Of a DNA stretch of 64,000 nucleotides, positions 9,080 to 19,351 are shown one piece after another; the stretch's first letter is position 1, and each line of letters opens with the position of its first letter. The stretch is taken from contig JALCZJ010000011.1 of the NCBI GenBank assembly GCA_022690815.1, positions 17,584 to 81,583 on the forward strand. Direction: 5' to 3'. The translations under genes and the position numbers were made by a program. Below the pieces are notes generated by a model. That model was not told where the DNA came from. It did not search any database and was given only the letters and a program-made list of their open reading frames with translations. This DNA is from Ferrimicrobium sp. (GTDB lineage: Bacteria; Actinomycetota; Acidimicrobiia; Acidimicrobiales; Acidimicrobiaceae).

Positions 9080-11176
9080 TCAACCCCCAGAGCTCACACC
9101 GGACTTGGTTGGCGGTGTGGTCGCTGACCCTGAAGTTTCAGTCGACGTGCTTGTGGTACTGGTTCCACTCTTCTTGCTCGCCGCTGAATCCTTGGCACCC
9201 GAAGACCGCTTGGTACTCGGCGCATTGAGTGCCACCGTTGATCCGGCCGCCAGATGCTTGAGACCATAGGTCGGAGCCCCAACGGGATGGTCTTTCAGGT
9301 ACTGAAAGATCTGCCGCACGACCGGGGCAGCTCCGCTGTCGCCGAAACCACCCTCTTTAATGACCACCACGACCACATATTTGGGATGCGGCTCAGGACC
9401 AAAGGCTACGAACCAAGCGTTGGGCACCTCACCGTGAACCGAAGCCGTACCCGTCTTACCGGCAAGCGTATAGGTGCTCTCTGGCCATCCCAGAAAAATG
9501 CCGTGTGCGGTTCCCAGTGGATTCGAGATCACACCTTCGAACCCTGCGAGGATGGCCGCACGAACCGACGGGCGCAACGGCACATGCGTGGCGACCTTAG
9601 GAGCAAACCGCTTGATCAGCTCTCCATTGTCATTCACAATCCCCTCGGCTATTCTCGGTACATATCGAGTTCCACCGTTGGCAAAGGTCGCGTAGGCATT
9701 CGCCATCTGCAGCGGCGTGATCTCAGTGAGTCCCTGACCAAAGGACATCTCCAACTGGTCAGCAACGTACCAGGTGTCGTATGGGTATGCCTGCGGATAC
9801 AAGGCATGCAACTTCTTGCGCAACGCCGGCGAGTCCACCATGCCAGCAGCCTCCCCCGGCAGCGCGATACCGGTCGGTGATCCCCAACCATACTTTGCAG
9901 CCATATTCTGGATCGGAGTGGGGCCAAACTTGGATTGCTGCGTGTAGAAGCGATACCCCAAGGTGTAGAAGAACACATCGTCGGAAGCGCTGATAGCCGT
10001 GCTGATATCGATCGGCCCCAAGGTCTCCCCGCCCGAATTGTGGAGGCTACAAAATGATCCGGTACAGTTGGGAATCACGAAATGGCCAGTGTCGTCGATG
10101 ATGGTGGTCGGAGTCAACAAGCCATCCTGCAAGGCTGCCGACGAGGTCGCCAGCTTAAAGGTCGAGCCCGGGGTATAGACCCCCGAAATAGCCCGATTCA
10201 AGAGGGGATCTCGTGAGTTCGGAGCCGTTAGCTTCGCATAGTTGGCAGTGGAGATACCACCAACCCACTGACTTGGTTGATAGGTCGGATACGAGGCCAT
10301 GGCGAGCACCGATCCATCGTTCACGTTCTCCACAACCGCCGCCCCAGTCACATCGTTGGAGTAGCGACCAAAATAGCTGTTATAAGTTCCTTGGAAATGA
10401 TTGACCCGCTGGGCTAGCAATTTGTCCACATATTGTTGGAGCGGCAACGAGATCGTGAGCTGCACGTTTCCCCCTGGCTTTGCACGGGTCCTGGATGCAA
10501 CCCCCACCTCCTGTCCGTAGGAATTAACGATCAGCTTCTCCAACCCTGGAGTGCCATGGAGGTAGTTCTGATAACTTGCCTCAACGCCGGAGAGACCAAT
10601 CTGATCACCCGGTGCATAGCCTTTGGATGCGAGTTTGGCAAGTTGTTGAGGGTTGATTGCACCAACATAGCCCAGTATATGAGCGGCAGTCGAGCCATAG
10701 GGATAGGTCCGCTGGGTTTCAAATGTTGTGGTAACCCCTGGAAACTGGCTTGCATGCTCAGCAACGTACAGGGCGGTCTCCTGTGAGATGTTTGATCCTA
10801 TCGGCGTCGGCACGTAGGCCGAGTATTCAGAGTTGCGCAAGTCGGCAGCCACCTGCGATGTCGGTATCCCCAAGAGTCGCGCAACACGACCTTCAACCTT
10901 TGGATGCAGCGACGCCTCATACGCAGACAGGCCCAAGACGTCGACCACTTTGTTGCCGGCGAGCACATTCTCTTCCCTCGAGAGGATCAAACCGCGAGGT
11001 GCCGGCACCGATACCGTTCGAGTCGAGTTCTGGGCTGCTGCCTGTTGGAAGGTCGGAGCTTCAAGCACCTGTAGCGCATAGAGTCGCGCTACCAGACCCC
11101 CGAGAAGAGCCAGTCCTGTTAAGCCCAACAATCGAGCCCTAAAGCTCAGTGAAACTTTATTTGACCGTTCTGGCAC
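9080..11176 (-). CDS. mrdA: penicillin-binding protein 2 (peptidoglycan transpeptidase)
   Basis: PBP2 cross-links peptidoglycan during elongation with the MreBCD complex. The protein has an N-terminal membrane anchor (LLGLTGLALLGGLVARLYAL), a dimerisation domain, and a transpeptidase domain with SxxK (TPGSTFKLA), SxD-type motif (ISASDDVFFY) and KTG (LAGKTGTAS). The last ~50 residues are a Ser/Thr/Lys-rich tail. I place the start at the GTG at 11176, five bases after GGAGG and directly after the mreD stop, giving 698 residues; an upstream start at 11233 would lie wholly inside mreD. Confidence 0.94.
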   Translation of the reverse strand: MPERSNKVSLSFRARLLGLTGLALLGGLVARLYALQVLEAPTFQQAAAQNSTRTVSVPAPRGLILSREENVLAGNKVVDVLGLSAYEASLHPKVEGRVARLLGIPTSQVAADLRNSEYSAYVPTPIGSNISQETALYVAEHASQFPGVTTTFETQRTYPYGSTAAHILGYVGAINPQQLAKLASKGYAPGDQIGLSGVEASYQNYLHGTPGLEKLIVNSYGQEVGVASRTRAKPGGNVQLTISLPLQQYVDKLLAQRVNHFQGTYNSYFGRYSNDVTGAAVVENVNDGSVLAMASYPTYQPSQWVGGISTANYAKLTAPNSRDPLLNRAISGVYTPGSTFKLATSSAALQDGLLTPTTIIDDTGHFVIPNCTGSFCSLHNSGGETLGPIDISTAISASDDVFFYTLGYRFYTQQSKFGPTPIQNMAAKYGWGSPTGIALPGEAAGMVDSPALRKKLHALYPQAYPYDTWYVADQLEMSFGQGLTEITPLQMANAYATFANGGTRYVPRIAEGIVNDNGELIKRFAPKVATHVPLRPSVRAAILAGFEGVISNPLGTAHGIFLGWPESTYTLAGKTGTASVHGEVPNAWFVAFGPEPHPKYVVVVVIKEGGFGDSGAAPVVRQIFQYLKDHPVGAPTYGLKHLAAGSTVALNAPSTKRSSGAKDSAASKKSGTSTTSTSTETSGSATTPPTKSGVSSGG

Positions 11177-11178
11177 CC

Positions 11179-11694
11179 TTACCTCCGTTCGAGCATCGGG
11201 GTTCGCTCTTGAGGTCCAAAGACCAACCGGCACAGCCCAAGGCCGATCACTGCCAGCACCAGGTTGATACCGCCAACGATAATCACCTCATCGACCATCC
11301 GTGCATGAAGGGGGTTGCCGATGCCGAGAAGAAACAATACGAGCGAACTCAACACCTCTCCAACGACACTAATGGCTCCAACAATAAGAATCTTGAGAGC
11401 CAACGGAGCGGTGGGGCCCACCCGCTCGATCTCACCGGCCAGGTAACCCACGACACACAACACTAGCGCCGAGATACCAAATGGGGTAGTTAAAAACGAA
11501 TCCACCACAAGACCGGCAAAAAACCCCGTTAAGGCACCAACTTCGCGGCCACGGTAAACCCCGACTGCCGCCACCATCAACATAACAAAGTCAGGATGTA
11601 CCCCTAACAGGGTCAAATCCCCAGCCCCAGAGCGCTGCACCACCACTGCAGTAAAGACGAGAAGCGGGAGTCCGAGCGCCCGTATCCATCTCAT
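11179..11694 (-). CDS. mreD: rod shape-determining protein MreD
   Basis: MreD is a small integral membrane protein of the elongasome. The 171-residue product is hydrophobic almost throughout, with about five membrane segments. Sequence conservation in this family is weak, so the call rests on size, hydrophobicity and position between mreC and mrdA. The ATG overlaps the mreC stop as ATGA, which fixes the start. Confidence 0.9.
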   Translation of the reverse strand: MRWIRALGLPLLVFTAVVVQRSGAGDLTLLGVHPDFVMLMVAAVGVYRGREVGALTGFFAGLVVDSFLTTPFGISALVLCVVGYLAGEIERVGPTAPLALKILIVGAISVVGEVLSSLVLFLLGIGNPLHARMVDEVIIVGGINLVLAVIGLGLCRLVFGPQERTPMLERR

Positions 11695-12524
11695 GCGCCA
11701 CCACCCGGTACCCATTTGAGAACCGCAACGTACTGCAATTCGCCATAGTTGACCAACGGAACCGCCCGAATGCTCTCCTGGAGATCACCCGACGGATTCG
11801 ACACCTGGGTCACCCGAACTGCGGGTAGGCCAGGAGGGAACAGTTCACCTTGGAGTCCCGAGGTCACCAGCACCGCACCCTTTCGAACCGGGGTTCCCGG
11901 AACGACCAGATTGATCAAGAGTGGAGCGCCAGTGCCCTGTCCGACCGCGGCACCGACCTGACCAGACTTGGGAATACGGACACCCACCGTCGATGAGGGA
12001 TCGGTAAGCATCAGCACGGTGGCAGTACTGGAGGTCACCTGCACCACGCGACCGACCAATCCAGCATCCCCAACCACGGGATTACCCACCTTGACTCCTT
12101 GCGCCGACCCTCGGTCGATGACGAACGTGAGCTGTAAGTTACTCGGCGTCATCTGCACTACCTCGGCAGGGATGGAGCCCAAGGTGGTTGCAAACGGCAG
12201 ATTCGTCAACCTCGAGAGTTGGTTCAACGCATTCACGGCACCGATGTCCTCATAATGAGAACGCTCAAGAGCTCCAATCTTCGACCGTAGCCTGGCAATC
12301 TCGCGCTGATCCGATGGGAAGCTGACGATCCCGTGGTAGCTATTTGCCAACGGACGGAAAGCATCATCCAGCGCCGAGCGGGTTGGATTCACAACATCGG
12401 CTACCACCCCCTTTAAGGACCCGATGTGAAACCGCGTCGCGTTGAAGTTGATGGTGATCAGTGATACTGACAGCAGAATGAGGACAACAAGGGTTACCCT
12501 TGGACGCTCGAGTAGCCGTGACAA
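11691..12524 (-). CDS. mreC: rod shape-determining protein MreC
   Basis: MreC is a bitopic periplasmic-side scaffold linking MreB to the peptidoglycan synthases. The 277 residues show an N-terminal membrane segment (VTLVVLILLSVSLITINF), a coiled-coil stretch at about 65-100 and the twin beta-barrel region (VVGDAGLVGRVVQV, STVGVRIPKSG). The start codon is TTG, 13 bases after the mreB stop, and lacks a strong ribosome site. Confidence 0.93.
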   Translation of the reverse strand: MSRLLERPRVTLVVLILLSVSLITINFNATRFHIGSLKGVVADVVNPTRSALDDAFRPLANSYHGIVSFPSDQREIARLRSKIGALERSHYEDIGAVNALNQLSRLTNLPFATTLGSIPAEVVQMTPSNLQLTFVIDRGSAQGVKVGNPVVGDAGLVGRVVQVTSSTATVLMLTDPSSTVGVRIPKSGQVGAAVGQGTGAPLLINLVVPGTPVRKGAVLVTSGLQGELFPPGLPAVRVTQVSNPSGDLQESIRAVPLVNYGELQYVAVLKWVPGGGA

Positions 12525-12537
12525 GTCGTTGGACGAC

Positions 12538-13569
12538 CTAACGTGAGGAGGTGATCAGGACCTGCTTGAGCGCCTCGAACTCCTCAAGGCACTGCCCAGA
12601 GCCAAGGGCGACACACTGCAGCGGGTTCTTCGCAACCACAATCGGCATGCCCGTCTCGTCATGCAAACGATGGTCGAGGCCGGCAAGCAACGCACCGCCA
12701 CCGGTCAAGACAATGCCCTGGTCCATGATGTCTGCAGCCAGCTCGGGTGGGGTGTTGTCCAGCGTGACCTTGACGGCATCGACAATCGCATTGATCGGCT
12801 CAGAGATCGCGGCACGAATCTCCTCGGTGGTCACCGAAATGGTCTTTGGCAACCCGGTGACAAGATCGCGGCCCTTGATTTCCGCGCGCAGCTCCTCCTC
12901 GAGCGGATACGCCGACGCTAGCGTCATCTTGATCGACTCAGAGGTGCGCTCGCCGAGGGCAACCGAATATTGCTTCTTGATGTAGGCAATGATTGCTTCA
13001 TCCATCTCGTCGCCACCGACGCGAATCGAACGTGACGTGACGATGCCTCCCAAAGAGATCACCGCGACCTCAGTGGTGCCACCGCCGATATCGACCACCA
13101 TATTGCCGGCCGGCTCATGGACCGGAAGACCAGCTCCAATCGCCGCCGCCATGGGTTCCTCGATGATATAGGCCGGCTTGCGGGCGCCCGCGTATTCGGC
13201 CGCCTCTTGGACGGCACGTCGTTCGACCCCGGTGATACCGCTTGGCACGCAGATTACCATGCGAGGCTTGCCCATCTTGGATTGACTGACCTTGTGAATG
13301 AAATAGCGCAGCATCTTCTCGCAGATCTCGAAGTCAGCAATGACTCCGTCCTTGAGCGGACGAATGGCTTGGATGTTGGACGGCGTACGACCAATCATCC
13401 GCTTCGCCTCTGCTCCGACCGCGAGCGGGCGCCCATCCTTGATGTTGATAGCGACAACCGAAGGCTCGTTCAACACGATACCCTTACCACGGACGTACAC
13501 CAGAGTATTTGCCGTTCCAAGGTCCACGGCGATATCTCTGCCAAACAGACCGCTGCTACCTTTTGCCAC
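12538..13569 (-). CDS. mreB: rod shape-determining protein MreB (bacterial actin)
   Basis: MreB polymerises with ATP under the membrane and guides lateral wall synthesis. The 343-residue protein has the actin-fold phosphate motifs [13 protein letters not shown] and [19 protein letters not shown], and the adenosine motif [13 protein letters not shown]. The length is standard. It heads the mreB-mreC-mreD-mrdA set, 45 bases after ndk. Many Actinobacteria that grow from the pole have lost mreB, so its presence suggests lateral-wall elongation. Confidence 0.97.
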   Translation of the reverse strand: MAKGSSGLFGRDIAVDLGTANTLVYVRGKGIVLNEPSVVAINIKDGRPLAVGAEAKRMIGRTPSNIQAIRPLKDGVIADFEICEKMLRYFIHKVSQSKMGKPRMVICVPSGITGVERRAVQEAAEYAGARKPAYIIEEPMAAAIGAGLPVHEPAGNMVVDIGGGTTEVAVISLGGIVTSRSIRVGGDEMDEAIIAYIKKQYSVALGERTSESIKMTLASAYPLEEELRAEIKGRDLVTGLPKTISVTTEEIRAAISEPINAIVDAVKVTLDNTPPELAADIMDQGIVLTGGGALLAGLDHRLHDETGMPIVVAKNPLQCVALGSGQCLEEFEALKQVLITSSR

Positions 13570-13614
13570 TGGACCTCCTATTGCCGTAAAATCGTCACAC
13601 TACCGCAAGATCGC

Positions 13615-14031
13615 TTACGTCTGACGAAACTCTGGGAAAAACAACCCGATCTCACGCTCCGCCGCTTCCAAAGAATCAGAGCCATGGATCAAGTTCTCAT
13701 CAACGAGCATAGCAAGGTCTCCACGGATGGTGCCCGGTGCAGCTTTACCAGAGTCCGTGGTACCCATCATCGCTCTCACGATCTCCACAACTTGGGGCGG
13801 GCCCTCAATCACACCAACGACAACCGGTCCACGAGTCAAGAATGTTACGAGATCACGGTAAAACGGCCGATCCTTGTGCTCGAGATAGTGGCGCTCGACG
13901 AGTGAGGTCTCCAGTTGCCGAAGCTCCAACGACTGGAACCGCAGCCCACGTCGCTCAAAACGACCAAGGATTTCGCCGACCAACCCACGCTCAAGGGCAT
14001 CGGGCTTTAAGATGATAAAGGTAGTAGCCAT
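13615..14031 (-). CDS. ndk: nucleoside diphosphate kinase
   Basis: Ndk equilibrates nucleoside di- and triphosphates through a phosphohistidine. The protein starts MATTFIILKPDALERGLVGE and carries the active-site histidine in GTTDSG..., with the normal NxxHGSDS replaced by the clear ENLIHGSDSLEAAE segment. At 138 residues it has family length. The frame stays open 100 codons upstream, but that part is the antisense of folC; the ATG at 14031 is the right start. It lies between folC and mreB, as in Streptomyces. Confidence 0.95.
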   Translation of the reverse strand: MATTFIILKPDALERGLVGEILGRFERRGLRFQSLELRQLETSLVERHYLEHKDRPFYRDLVTFLTRGPVVVGVIEGPPQVVEIVRAMMGTTDSGKAAPGTIRGDLAMLVDENLIHGSDSLEAAEREIGLFFPEFRQT

Positions 14032-14053
14032 ACAAGGGGTATAGGCTATTCGT

Positions 14054-15337
14054 TCACGGCGCTTGGAGCAGCAGCGTTGGCCGATCTTTACAAAGAATCG
14101 TCCCGCAGGCGCGGTGCGATCCTGTAACGAGAACGATCTCAGTCCCAAGCAACCCAAGAAGCTCGCCCACCGGGCGCAGCTCAGAAGAGAAGTCGTAAAT
14201 GACTGCACGTGGGTACAGCGACCCGACGGCATCCCGAAGCAGCGAGGTCGCGACACCACAGTCCAGGAGACCCACCGCATCGACTTTGTCGATGCCAAGT
14301 CCGCGAAGAAACGCCTCCGGGTCGCGTCCATGACTCATTCCAAAGACCACACCGATCGAATGCTCAATGCCAAAGACCTCTCGCAACGCGGACCCAAACG
14401 CTTGTGCCGCCTCCACATTGTGAGCAGTGTCGACAACCACAATCGGCTCACCCCGGAGTACCTCGAAGCAGCCAGGCAGATGCAGCCGTGCCAGCCCAGC
14501 CTCGATACGTTCACTGTCGAGGTGTCGACCAAGGAGAGCCTCCACCGCGTAGATGGCCAACAACACATTCCATGCACTTGCCTCGCCAAAGAGGGGCACA
14601 AAAAACGAACGCTCCCCAAGGGGCGCATGCTCGACAATCTCCTGGCCCCCTACACCGGGGAAGCGATCGAAGGCTAGGTCATCAATCCAGATCGTCGGAT
14701 TCAGCGCTAACCGTTGGGCGGCTTGCGCCCGCAACGCTGCCTCAAGGGGTCCCAGACATACCGTCGCGCCACCATGAACGATTCCGAGCTTGTGCTCGAG
14801 GACATCGGACAGGGTCGGACCAAGCTCTGTGAGATGATCGTGTCCAATCGAGGTAATAACCGCCACCTCGGCATCGATAATGTTGGTGGCGTCATCTCGA
14901 CCCCCCATGCCGGTCTCTATGACGGCAAACTCACAGCCTTCGAGCGCAAATACCGAGAGCGCAGACACGAAGAGCGCTTCGAAATGGGTCAGACGCCCTA
15001 CGAGCCCCTCGTTAGTTAAAGTGGCGAGTTGTGAAAGCTCTTCATCGAGTCGTTCAGGCGTGACGGGGACCGCGTCAATCATGACCCGTTCCTCAAGTCG
15101 GCATAGGTGGGGAGACCGGAAAAGCCCCACTCGAAATCCCATATCCCCGAGTAAGACGGCTGCCGTGGCAGCGACGCTACCCTTGCCGTTGGTCCCAGCG
15201 ACGTGAATAAAGCGCAACCCCGACAGCGTCCCGCCGACAACCGCTGACGCCTGACGCACCACATCGACCGACGAGACGGCTACCGAACGGTCATGCTCAA
15301 AATTCTCCAGGCCCTGGAGCCACTCGATTCCGCGCAA
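14054..15337 (-). CDS. folC: folylpolyglutamate synthase / dihydrofolate synthase
   Basis: FolC adds glutamate to dihydropteroate or folates using ATP. The 427-residue protein has the Mur-ligase-type P-loop HVAGTNGKGSVAATAA, FRSPHL, a second-site ETGMGGRDDATN motif and DTAHNVEAA near the C-terminus, all FolC signatures. The start is a TTG placed directly after the clpX TAG. In several Actinobacteria valS lies between clpX and folC; here they abut. Confidence 0.94.
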   Translation of the reverse strand: MRGIEWLQGLENFEHDRSVAVSSVDVVRQASAVVGGTLSGLRFIHVAGTNGKGSVAATAAVLLGDMGFRVGLFRSPHLCRLEERVMIDAVPVTPERLDEELSQLATLTNEGLVGRLTHFEALFVSALSVFALEGCEFAVIETGMGGRDDATNIIDAEVAVITSIGHDHLTELGPTLSDVLEHKLGIVHGGATVCLGPLEAALRAQAAQRLALNPTIWIDDLAFDRFPGVGGQEIVEHAPLGERSFFVPLFGEASAWNVLLAIYAVEALLGRHLDSERIEAGLARLHLPGCFEVLRGEPIVVVDTAHNVEAAQAFGSALREVFGIEHSIGVVFGMSHGRDPEAFLRGLGIDKVDAVGLLDCGVATSLLRDAVGSLYPRAVIYDFSSELRPVGELLGLLGTEIVLVTGSHRACGTILCKDRPTLLLQAP

Positions 15338-16606
15338 CTACGAAGCTTGCCTCGTGGTTGACCCATCCTGATCGGGAGCCGAGGGGATCAGTGTTGGGGC
15401 AACGTGTTCGAGCACCACCTGCTCGTCTATCACACATTTGGTGACATCGTCGCGCGATGGAACCTCGTACATGACATCGAGAAGCACCTCTTCGAGAATG
15501 GCCTTGAGTCCACGAGCTCCGGTCCCTCGGAGCATCGCTTGGTCCGCGATCGCATCCAGGGCTTGATCGGTGATCTCAAGCTCCACACCGTCGAGATCGA
15601 GGACCTTCTTGTACTGCTTGACAAGGGCATTCTTGGGTTCGGTCAAAATCTCAATCAACGCAGGGCGATCGAGGTTATCGATGGTGCCGATGATCGGCAG
15701 TCGACCAATAAATTCGGGCAGAAGTCCGAATTTCAGCAAGTCCTCAGGTTGCACTTCACGCAATACCTCGGTCTCACGCCGAGACTGCGTCATCGCGCCG
15801 GCAAAGCCGATGCCACGTCGCCCAAGCCGACTCGCCACGATCTCCTCGAGGCCGACGAACGCACCACCGCAAATAAAGAGGACGTTCGTCGTATCGATCT
15901 GAATGAACTCTTGATGCGGATGCTTGCGGCCCCCCTGCGGCGGAACCGACGCAACCGTTCCTTCGAGAATCTTCAGCAGCGCCTGCTGTACACCCTCTCC
16001 CGAAACATCGCGCGTGATGGAGGGGTTTTCACTCTTGCGAGCGATCTTGTCGATCTCATCGATGTAGATGATGCCCATCTCCGCACGCTTGACGTCGAAG
16101 TCCGCTGCTTGGATGAGCTTGAGAAGGATATTCTCAACGTCTTCACCGACGTATCCCGCCTCGGTCAGCGCCGTGGCGTCGGCGATGGCAAACGGTACAT
16201 TGAGCATCCTGGCCAAGGTTTGGGCGAGCAACGTCTTGCCACAACCCGTCGGCCCTAGCAACAACACGTTGGACTTGGCGAGCTCAACATCGTCCTTGAC
16301 GCCACTGCGGATACGCTTGTAATGGTTATAGACAGCTACCGAAAGTATCTTCTTCGCCGACTCTTGCCCAATCACGTAGTTATTCAAGAACTCCATGATC
16401 TCTTTGGGCTTTGGCAGCTTATCGTCCGTCTGAGGCTCGGGTTTGGCCCCAAGCTCCTCAGAGATGATGTCGTTGCACAACTCGATGCACTTGTCACAGA
16501 TATAGACGCCAGGTCCAGCAATCAGCTTGCGCACCTGCTTTTGGGACATCCCGCAAAAGCTGCACTTCACCATCTCTTGGCCTTCACCAATTTTCGCCAT
16601 GGCCAA
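15338..16606 (-). CDS. clpX: ClpX, ATP-dependent unfoldase subunit of ClpXP
   Basis: ClpX unfolds tagged proteins and feeds them to ClpP. The 422-residue protein has an N-terminal four-cysteine zinc-binding domain ([20 protein letters not shown]), Walker [13 protein letters not shown], Walker [13 protein letters not shown], and the pore and ClpP-contact regions in normal order ([11 protein letters not shown] contains the IGF-type ClpP loop). It follows clpP by 70 bases. Confidence 0.97.
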   Translation of the reverse strand: MAMAKIGEGQEMVKCSFCGMSQKQVRKLIAGPGVYICDKCIELCNDIISEELGAKPEPQTDDKLPKPKEIMEFLNNYVIGQESAKKILSVAVYNHYKRIRSGVKDDVELAKSNVLLLGPTGCGKTLLAQTLARMLNVPFAIADATALTEAGYVGEDVENILLKLIQAADFDVKRAEMGIIYIDEIDKIARKSENPSITRDVSGEGVQQALLKILEGTVASVPPQGGRKHPHQEFIQIDTTNVLFICGGAFVGLEEIVASRLGRRGIGFAGAMTQSRRETEVLREVQPEDLLKFGLLPEFIGRLPIIGTIDNLDRPALIEILTEPKNALVKQYKKVLDLDGVELEITDQALDAIADQAMLRGTGARGLKAILEEVLLDVMYEVPSRDDVTKCVIDEQVVLEHVAPTLIPSAPDQDGSTTRQAS

Positions 16607-16676
16607 CCCTCTCCTTGCCCTCTACCGCTACCATATCGCAATCGCAGCAACGATTGACGTAGTTCGCAGAGAGTTC

Positions 16677-17285
16677 TTATGCTCCTGCCACATCTCGACT
16701 GGAAAATACCTCGTCGATGACTCCATACTCAAGCGCCTGATCTGCCTCGAGGATAAAATCCCTATCGGTGTCGTGCGCGATCTTCTCAACCGTCTGACCG
16801 GTCGCGTCCGACAGCATCTGATTCAAGAGGTCACGCATGCGAAGGATCTCCTTTGCTTGAAGTTCGATATCGGTCGCCTGCCCACCAACGCCACCGTAGG
16901 GCTGATGCAAAAGGATCCGTGCGTGTGGCAAAGCGTAACGCTTGCCTTTGGCCCCAGCCGCCAAAACAACGGCGGCAGCAGAGGCTGCCTGGCCAAAGCA
17001 CAGCGTGGAGACATCAGGGCGAATGTAACGCATCGTGTCGTAAATAGCGAACAACCCCGTGATCTCGCCGCCTGGCGAGTTGATGTAGAGGTTGATATCC
17101 CGATCAGGGTCCTCATACTCAAGATAGAGCATCTGTGAACAGACAAGGTTAGCGACTGCATCATCGATCGGCGTTCCAAGAACGATAATCCGCTCACGTA
17201 AAAGCCGCGAATAAAGGTCATACGCTCGCTCGCCCCGAGAGGACGTCTCAATGACGGTAGGAACCAAATAATTATACGCTTGCAT
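16677..17285 (-). CDS. clpP: ATP-dependent Clp protease proteolytic subunit
   Basis: A self-compartmentalised serine protease subunit. The catalytic serine is in [15 protein letters not shown] (AAV replaces the more usual MGA after the serine), the histidine in [11 protein letters not shown], and the aspartate in [18 protein letters not shown] start at the ATG at 17285 ([11 protein letters not shown]), giving 202 residues, since this matches the family N-terminus; an upstream start at 17318 is possible but less likely. Only one clpP is seen here, while Actinobacteria usually carry two in tandem. Confidence 0.95.
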   Translation of the reverse strand: MQAYNYLVPTVIETSSRGERAYDLYSRLLRERIIVLGTPIDDAVANLVCSQMLYLEYEDPDRDINLYINSPGGEITGLFAIYDTMRYIRPDVSTLCFGQAASAAAVVLAAGAKGKRYALPHARILLHQPYGGVGGQATDIELQAKEILRMRDLLNQMLSDATGQTVEKIAHDTDRDFILEADQALEYGVIDEVFSSRDVAGA

Positions 17286-17366
17286 GCAACCTCTCGATCT
17301 CCAATCTCTGCGTATCACGTAAGCGCGATAGCGAGCAATGCATCCATTCTAGCGGCGCGGCGACGG

Positions 17367-18836
17367 TTATTCCTCGGGAGCGCCGACGGGCTCTGCGGCT
17401 TCATCGCCGACATGAGCCGATACTGCATCTTCCGTCTGCTCAATCAGCTGGTCAAGCCCGAGCTGTGAGAGCGTGACCTCGTTGCCATCGACATCTTTTA
17501 TCGCGACGAGATTGGCGAGCCGCCGATAGGCCCTTTGCTTGATGAGCGACGCGCGCACCGACAGCTCCTGGAGGGGCGATACTCCCCCAGATCGCTGCTC
17601 GAGTGCCCCAGCGGCCGCGAGCCTCGCAATCTCCGCCTGTACCTCTGCGGGATCGACACTGACCGCTTCGTCGATCGCGATCGCTCGCAGTGCAAGATCC
17701 CATAAGACCGACTGGGCAGCCTTAGAGCTCAACTGTCCGGCAAGCATGTTCTCATCGATCTGACTCATGTCAAGATACCGACGAAGCGAGATCCCCGACC
17801 CATCCAATGCATGACCAAACTCGTGGAGCTCTTGTTGATACGCTGAGTTCAACAACGACTCCGGGACCGTCTTCGGCTGCACAAGGTCCAGAACCTTCCG
17901 GTACAGCTGGTTCTCAAAAATCGATCGGGCCTCGGCGACCCGGCGCGCCGTCATGCTCGTGCGCAAATCGGAACGTAGCTCCTCGACGGTGGCGAACTCC
18001 GAGACCTGACGGACAAACTCCTCATCGAGTTGGGGCAACACCAACTCTCGAACGGCAAGTACTTCAAGAACCGTCGAGGCGGCCTCCTTCGCATCCTCTA
18101 TGTCTTCGCCTCGTGCATCTTCTTGGTTGCCTGAGTCGGTGTCATCTGTGTCGACATCATCCGCAACCACTGGTGTCGCCGGACCCGAGGTCGAAGCAAC
18201 CGATACCTTCTGGCCAACGGTGGCACCAAGTAAAGCGGCCTCGAACTCTGGCGCAACCTCGCCCTTGCCAAGACGAGCGGTGAGGTAGGGTGTCACCACC
18301 TCCTCAGCGTCGCCATCGACAGTGATGACGTTGAAGGTAACCTGATCACCATCCCGAGCTGGGCGATCGGCTTCGTTGACCGTCGCCATCTGCTCTCGAA
18401 GATTGTCGATGACTCCGTCAACATCGTCTTCGTTCAGCTCGACGCGTGGTAATTCGATTTCGATTCCACCGATACCTTCGACCTTGACGACCGGGCGTAA
18501 CGCAACATCGAGTTCAACCTTCACGTCACCCTCGTCGGCACCAGCAACGATGCGAAGACTCGGAGACTCAATGACGTCAAGGCCATTTTCGACAACGACT
18601 TCCTCGTAGTGTTCTTGAACCGCCTCTTCAACGGCCTCACGTCGCACCGTCTCCTGACCGAGTCGGGCTACAAGCACTGAGTTCGGAACGTGACCTTTGC
18701 GAAATCCCGGAATACGGACCTCGGAGCGCAACCTGCGCACCGCTTGGTCAAGATACGGGCGAAGCTCCTCGTCACGGAGTTCGATCGTTACGATGGCAGA
18801 ATTGGACTCTTGATGAAATTCAGCAGATGAGCGCAT
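17367..18836 (-). CDS. tig: trigger factor, ribosome-associated chaperone
   Basis: Trigger factor binds L23 at the exit tunnel. The N-terminal ribosome-binding signature is VRIPGFRKGHVPNSVL. A central FKBP-like domain and a helical C-terminal domain follow. The FKBP part is divergent: an acidic stretch of about 35 residues (around VVADDVDTDDTDSGNQEDAR) interrupts it. The end is also acidic (DAVSAHVGDEAAEPVGAPEE). I prefer the ATG at 18836 (MRSSAEF), as homologues start so, over the TTG at 18854. The tig-clpP-clpX order is conserved. Confidence 0.93.
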   Translation of the reverse strand: MRSSAEFHQESNSAIVTIELRDEELRPYLDQAVRRLRSEVRIPGFRKGHVPNSVLVARLGQETVRREAVEEAVQEHYEEVVVENGLDVIESPSLRIVAGADEGDVKVELDVALRPVVKVEGIGGIEIELPRVELNEDDVDGVIDNLREQMATVNEADRPARDGDQVTFNVITVDGDAEEVVTPYLTARLGKGEVAPEFEAALLGATVGQKVSVASTSGPATPVVADDVDTDDTDSGNQEDARGEDIEDAKEAASTVLEVLAVRELVLPQLDEEFVRQVSEFATVEELRSDLRTSMTARRVAEARSIFENQLYRKVLDLVQPKTVPESLLNSAYQQELHEFGHALDGSGISLRRYLDMSQIDENMLAGQLSSKAAQSVLWDLALRAIAIDEAVSVDPAEVQAEIARLAAAGALEQRSGGVSPLQELSVRASLIKQRAYRRLANLVAIKDVDGNEVTLSQLGLDQLIEQTEDAVSAHVGDEAAEPVGAPEE

Positions 18837-18880
18837 AGCAACCAAAGCATACAAGGTCTTGGCTCAAGGTCATGAAGGTG

Positions 18881-19351
18881 TTAACGAAGTCGTCCTAACA
18901 ACCTGCGCAACTCCTCCAGTGAAGTCCCATCTTGCAACGCTTGTTCAGGGTTCTCAATGCAATAGACAAGATGTGCCGTTAAGTAATTGATCGCGGCCCG
19001 GTCAAGTGCCTTCGCAACCGCGGCAAACTGCATGGAGAGTTCCTTGCAGTCACGGCCTTCGGCCACCATACGCCGAATACCACGCACCTGGCCCTCGATC
19101 CGGGATAACCGCCGATCGAGGTCCGCCTCTTCCTGCTCGAGATCAGTGAAGCTAACGACAGGCTTCTCGGATGTTGTTGCACCGACTTTTGCTGTTCCAG
19201 CATCCGCATCCGAATCACTGGTGGCTATGGTTTGAGAATCGATAGCCCAATGATTATCTATCGCAGTGGCCTTCGCCTCACCGACCTGGGCCATCGCTAC
19301 CTCTCCGAGTAGCTCCGACATCGATTCAATCTCCATGCAACCCTCACTCAT
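18881..19351 (-). CDS. csoR: CsoR/RcnR-family metal-sensing repressor with N-terminal extension
   Basis: The C-terminal ~80 residues are a complete DUF156 (CsoR/RcnR) domain: RLSRIEGQVRGIRRMV, then the Cu(I)-type ligand triad Cys102 (GRDCKEL), His127 and Cys131 (AHLVYC). That pattern predicts copper(I) sensing rather than Ni/Co, and the protein would derepress when metal binds. The first ~75 residues are an extension without known fold, rich in Ala, Ser, Thr and Asp; a later start is possible. No copper ATPase or chaperone gene is in the window, so the target is elsewhere. Confidence 0.82.
   Translation of the reverse strand: MSEGCMEIESMSELLGEVAMAQVGEAKATAIDNHWAIDSQTIATSDSDADAGTAKVGATTSEKPVVSFTDLEQEEADLDRRLSRIEGQVRGIRRMVAEGRDCKELSMQFAAVAKALDRAAINYLTAHLVYCIENPEQALQDGTSLEELRRLLGRLR

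Noticed and set aside
14032..14331. 100-codon N-terminal extension of Ndk
   Set aside because: It lies within folC on the same strand in another frame, lacks Ndk similarity, and the standard start MATTF is at 14031.
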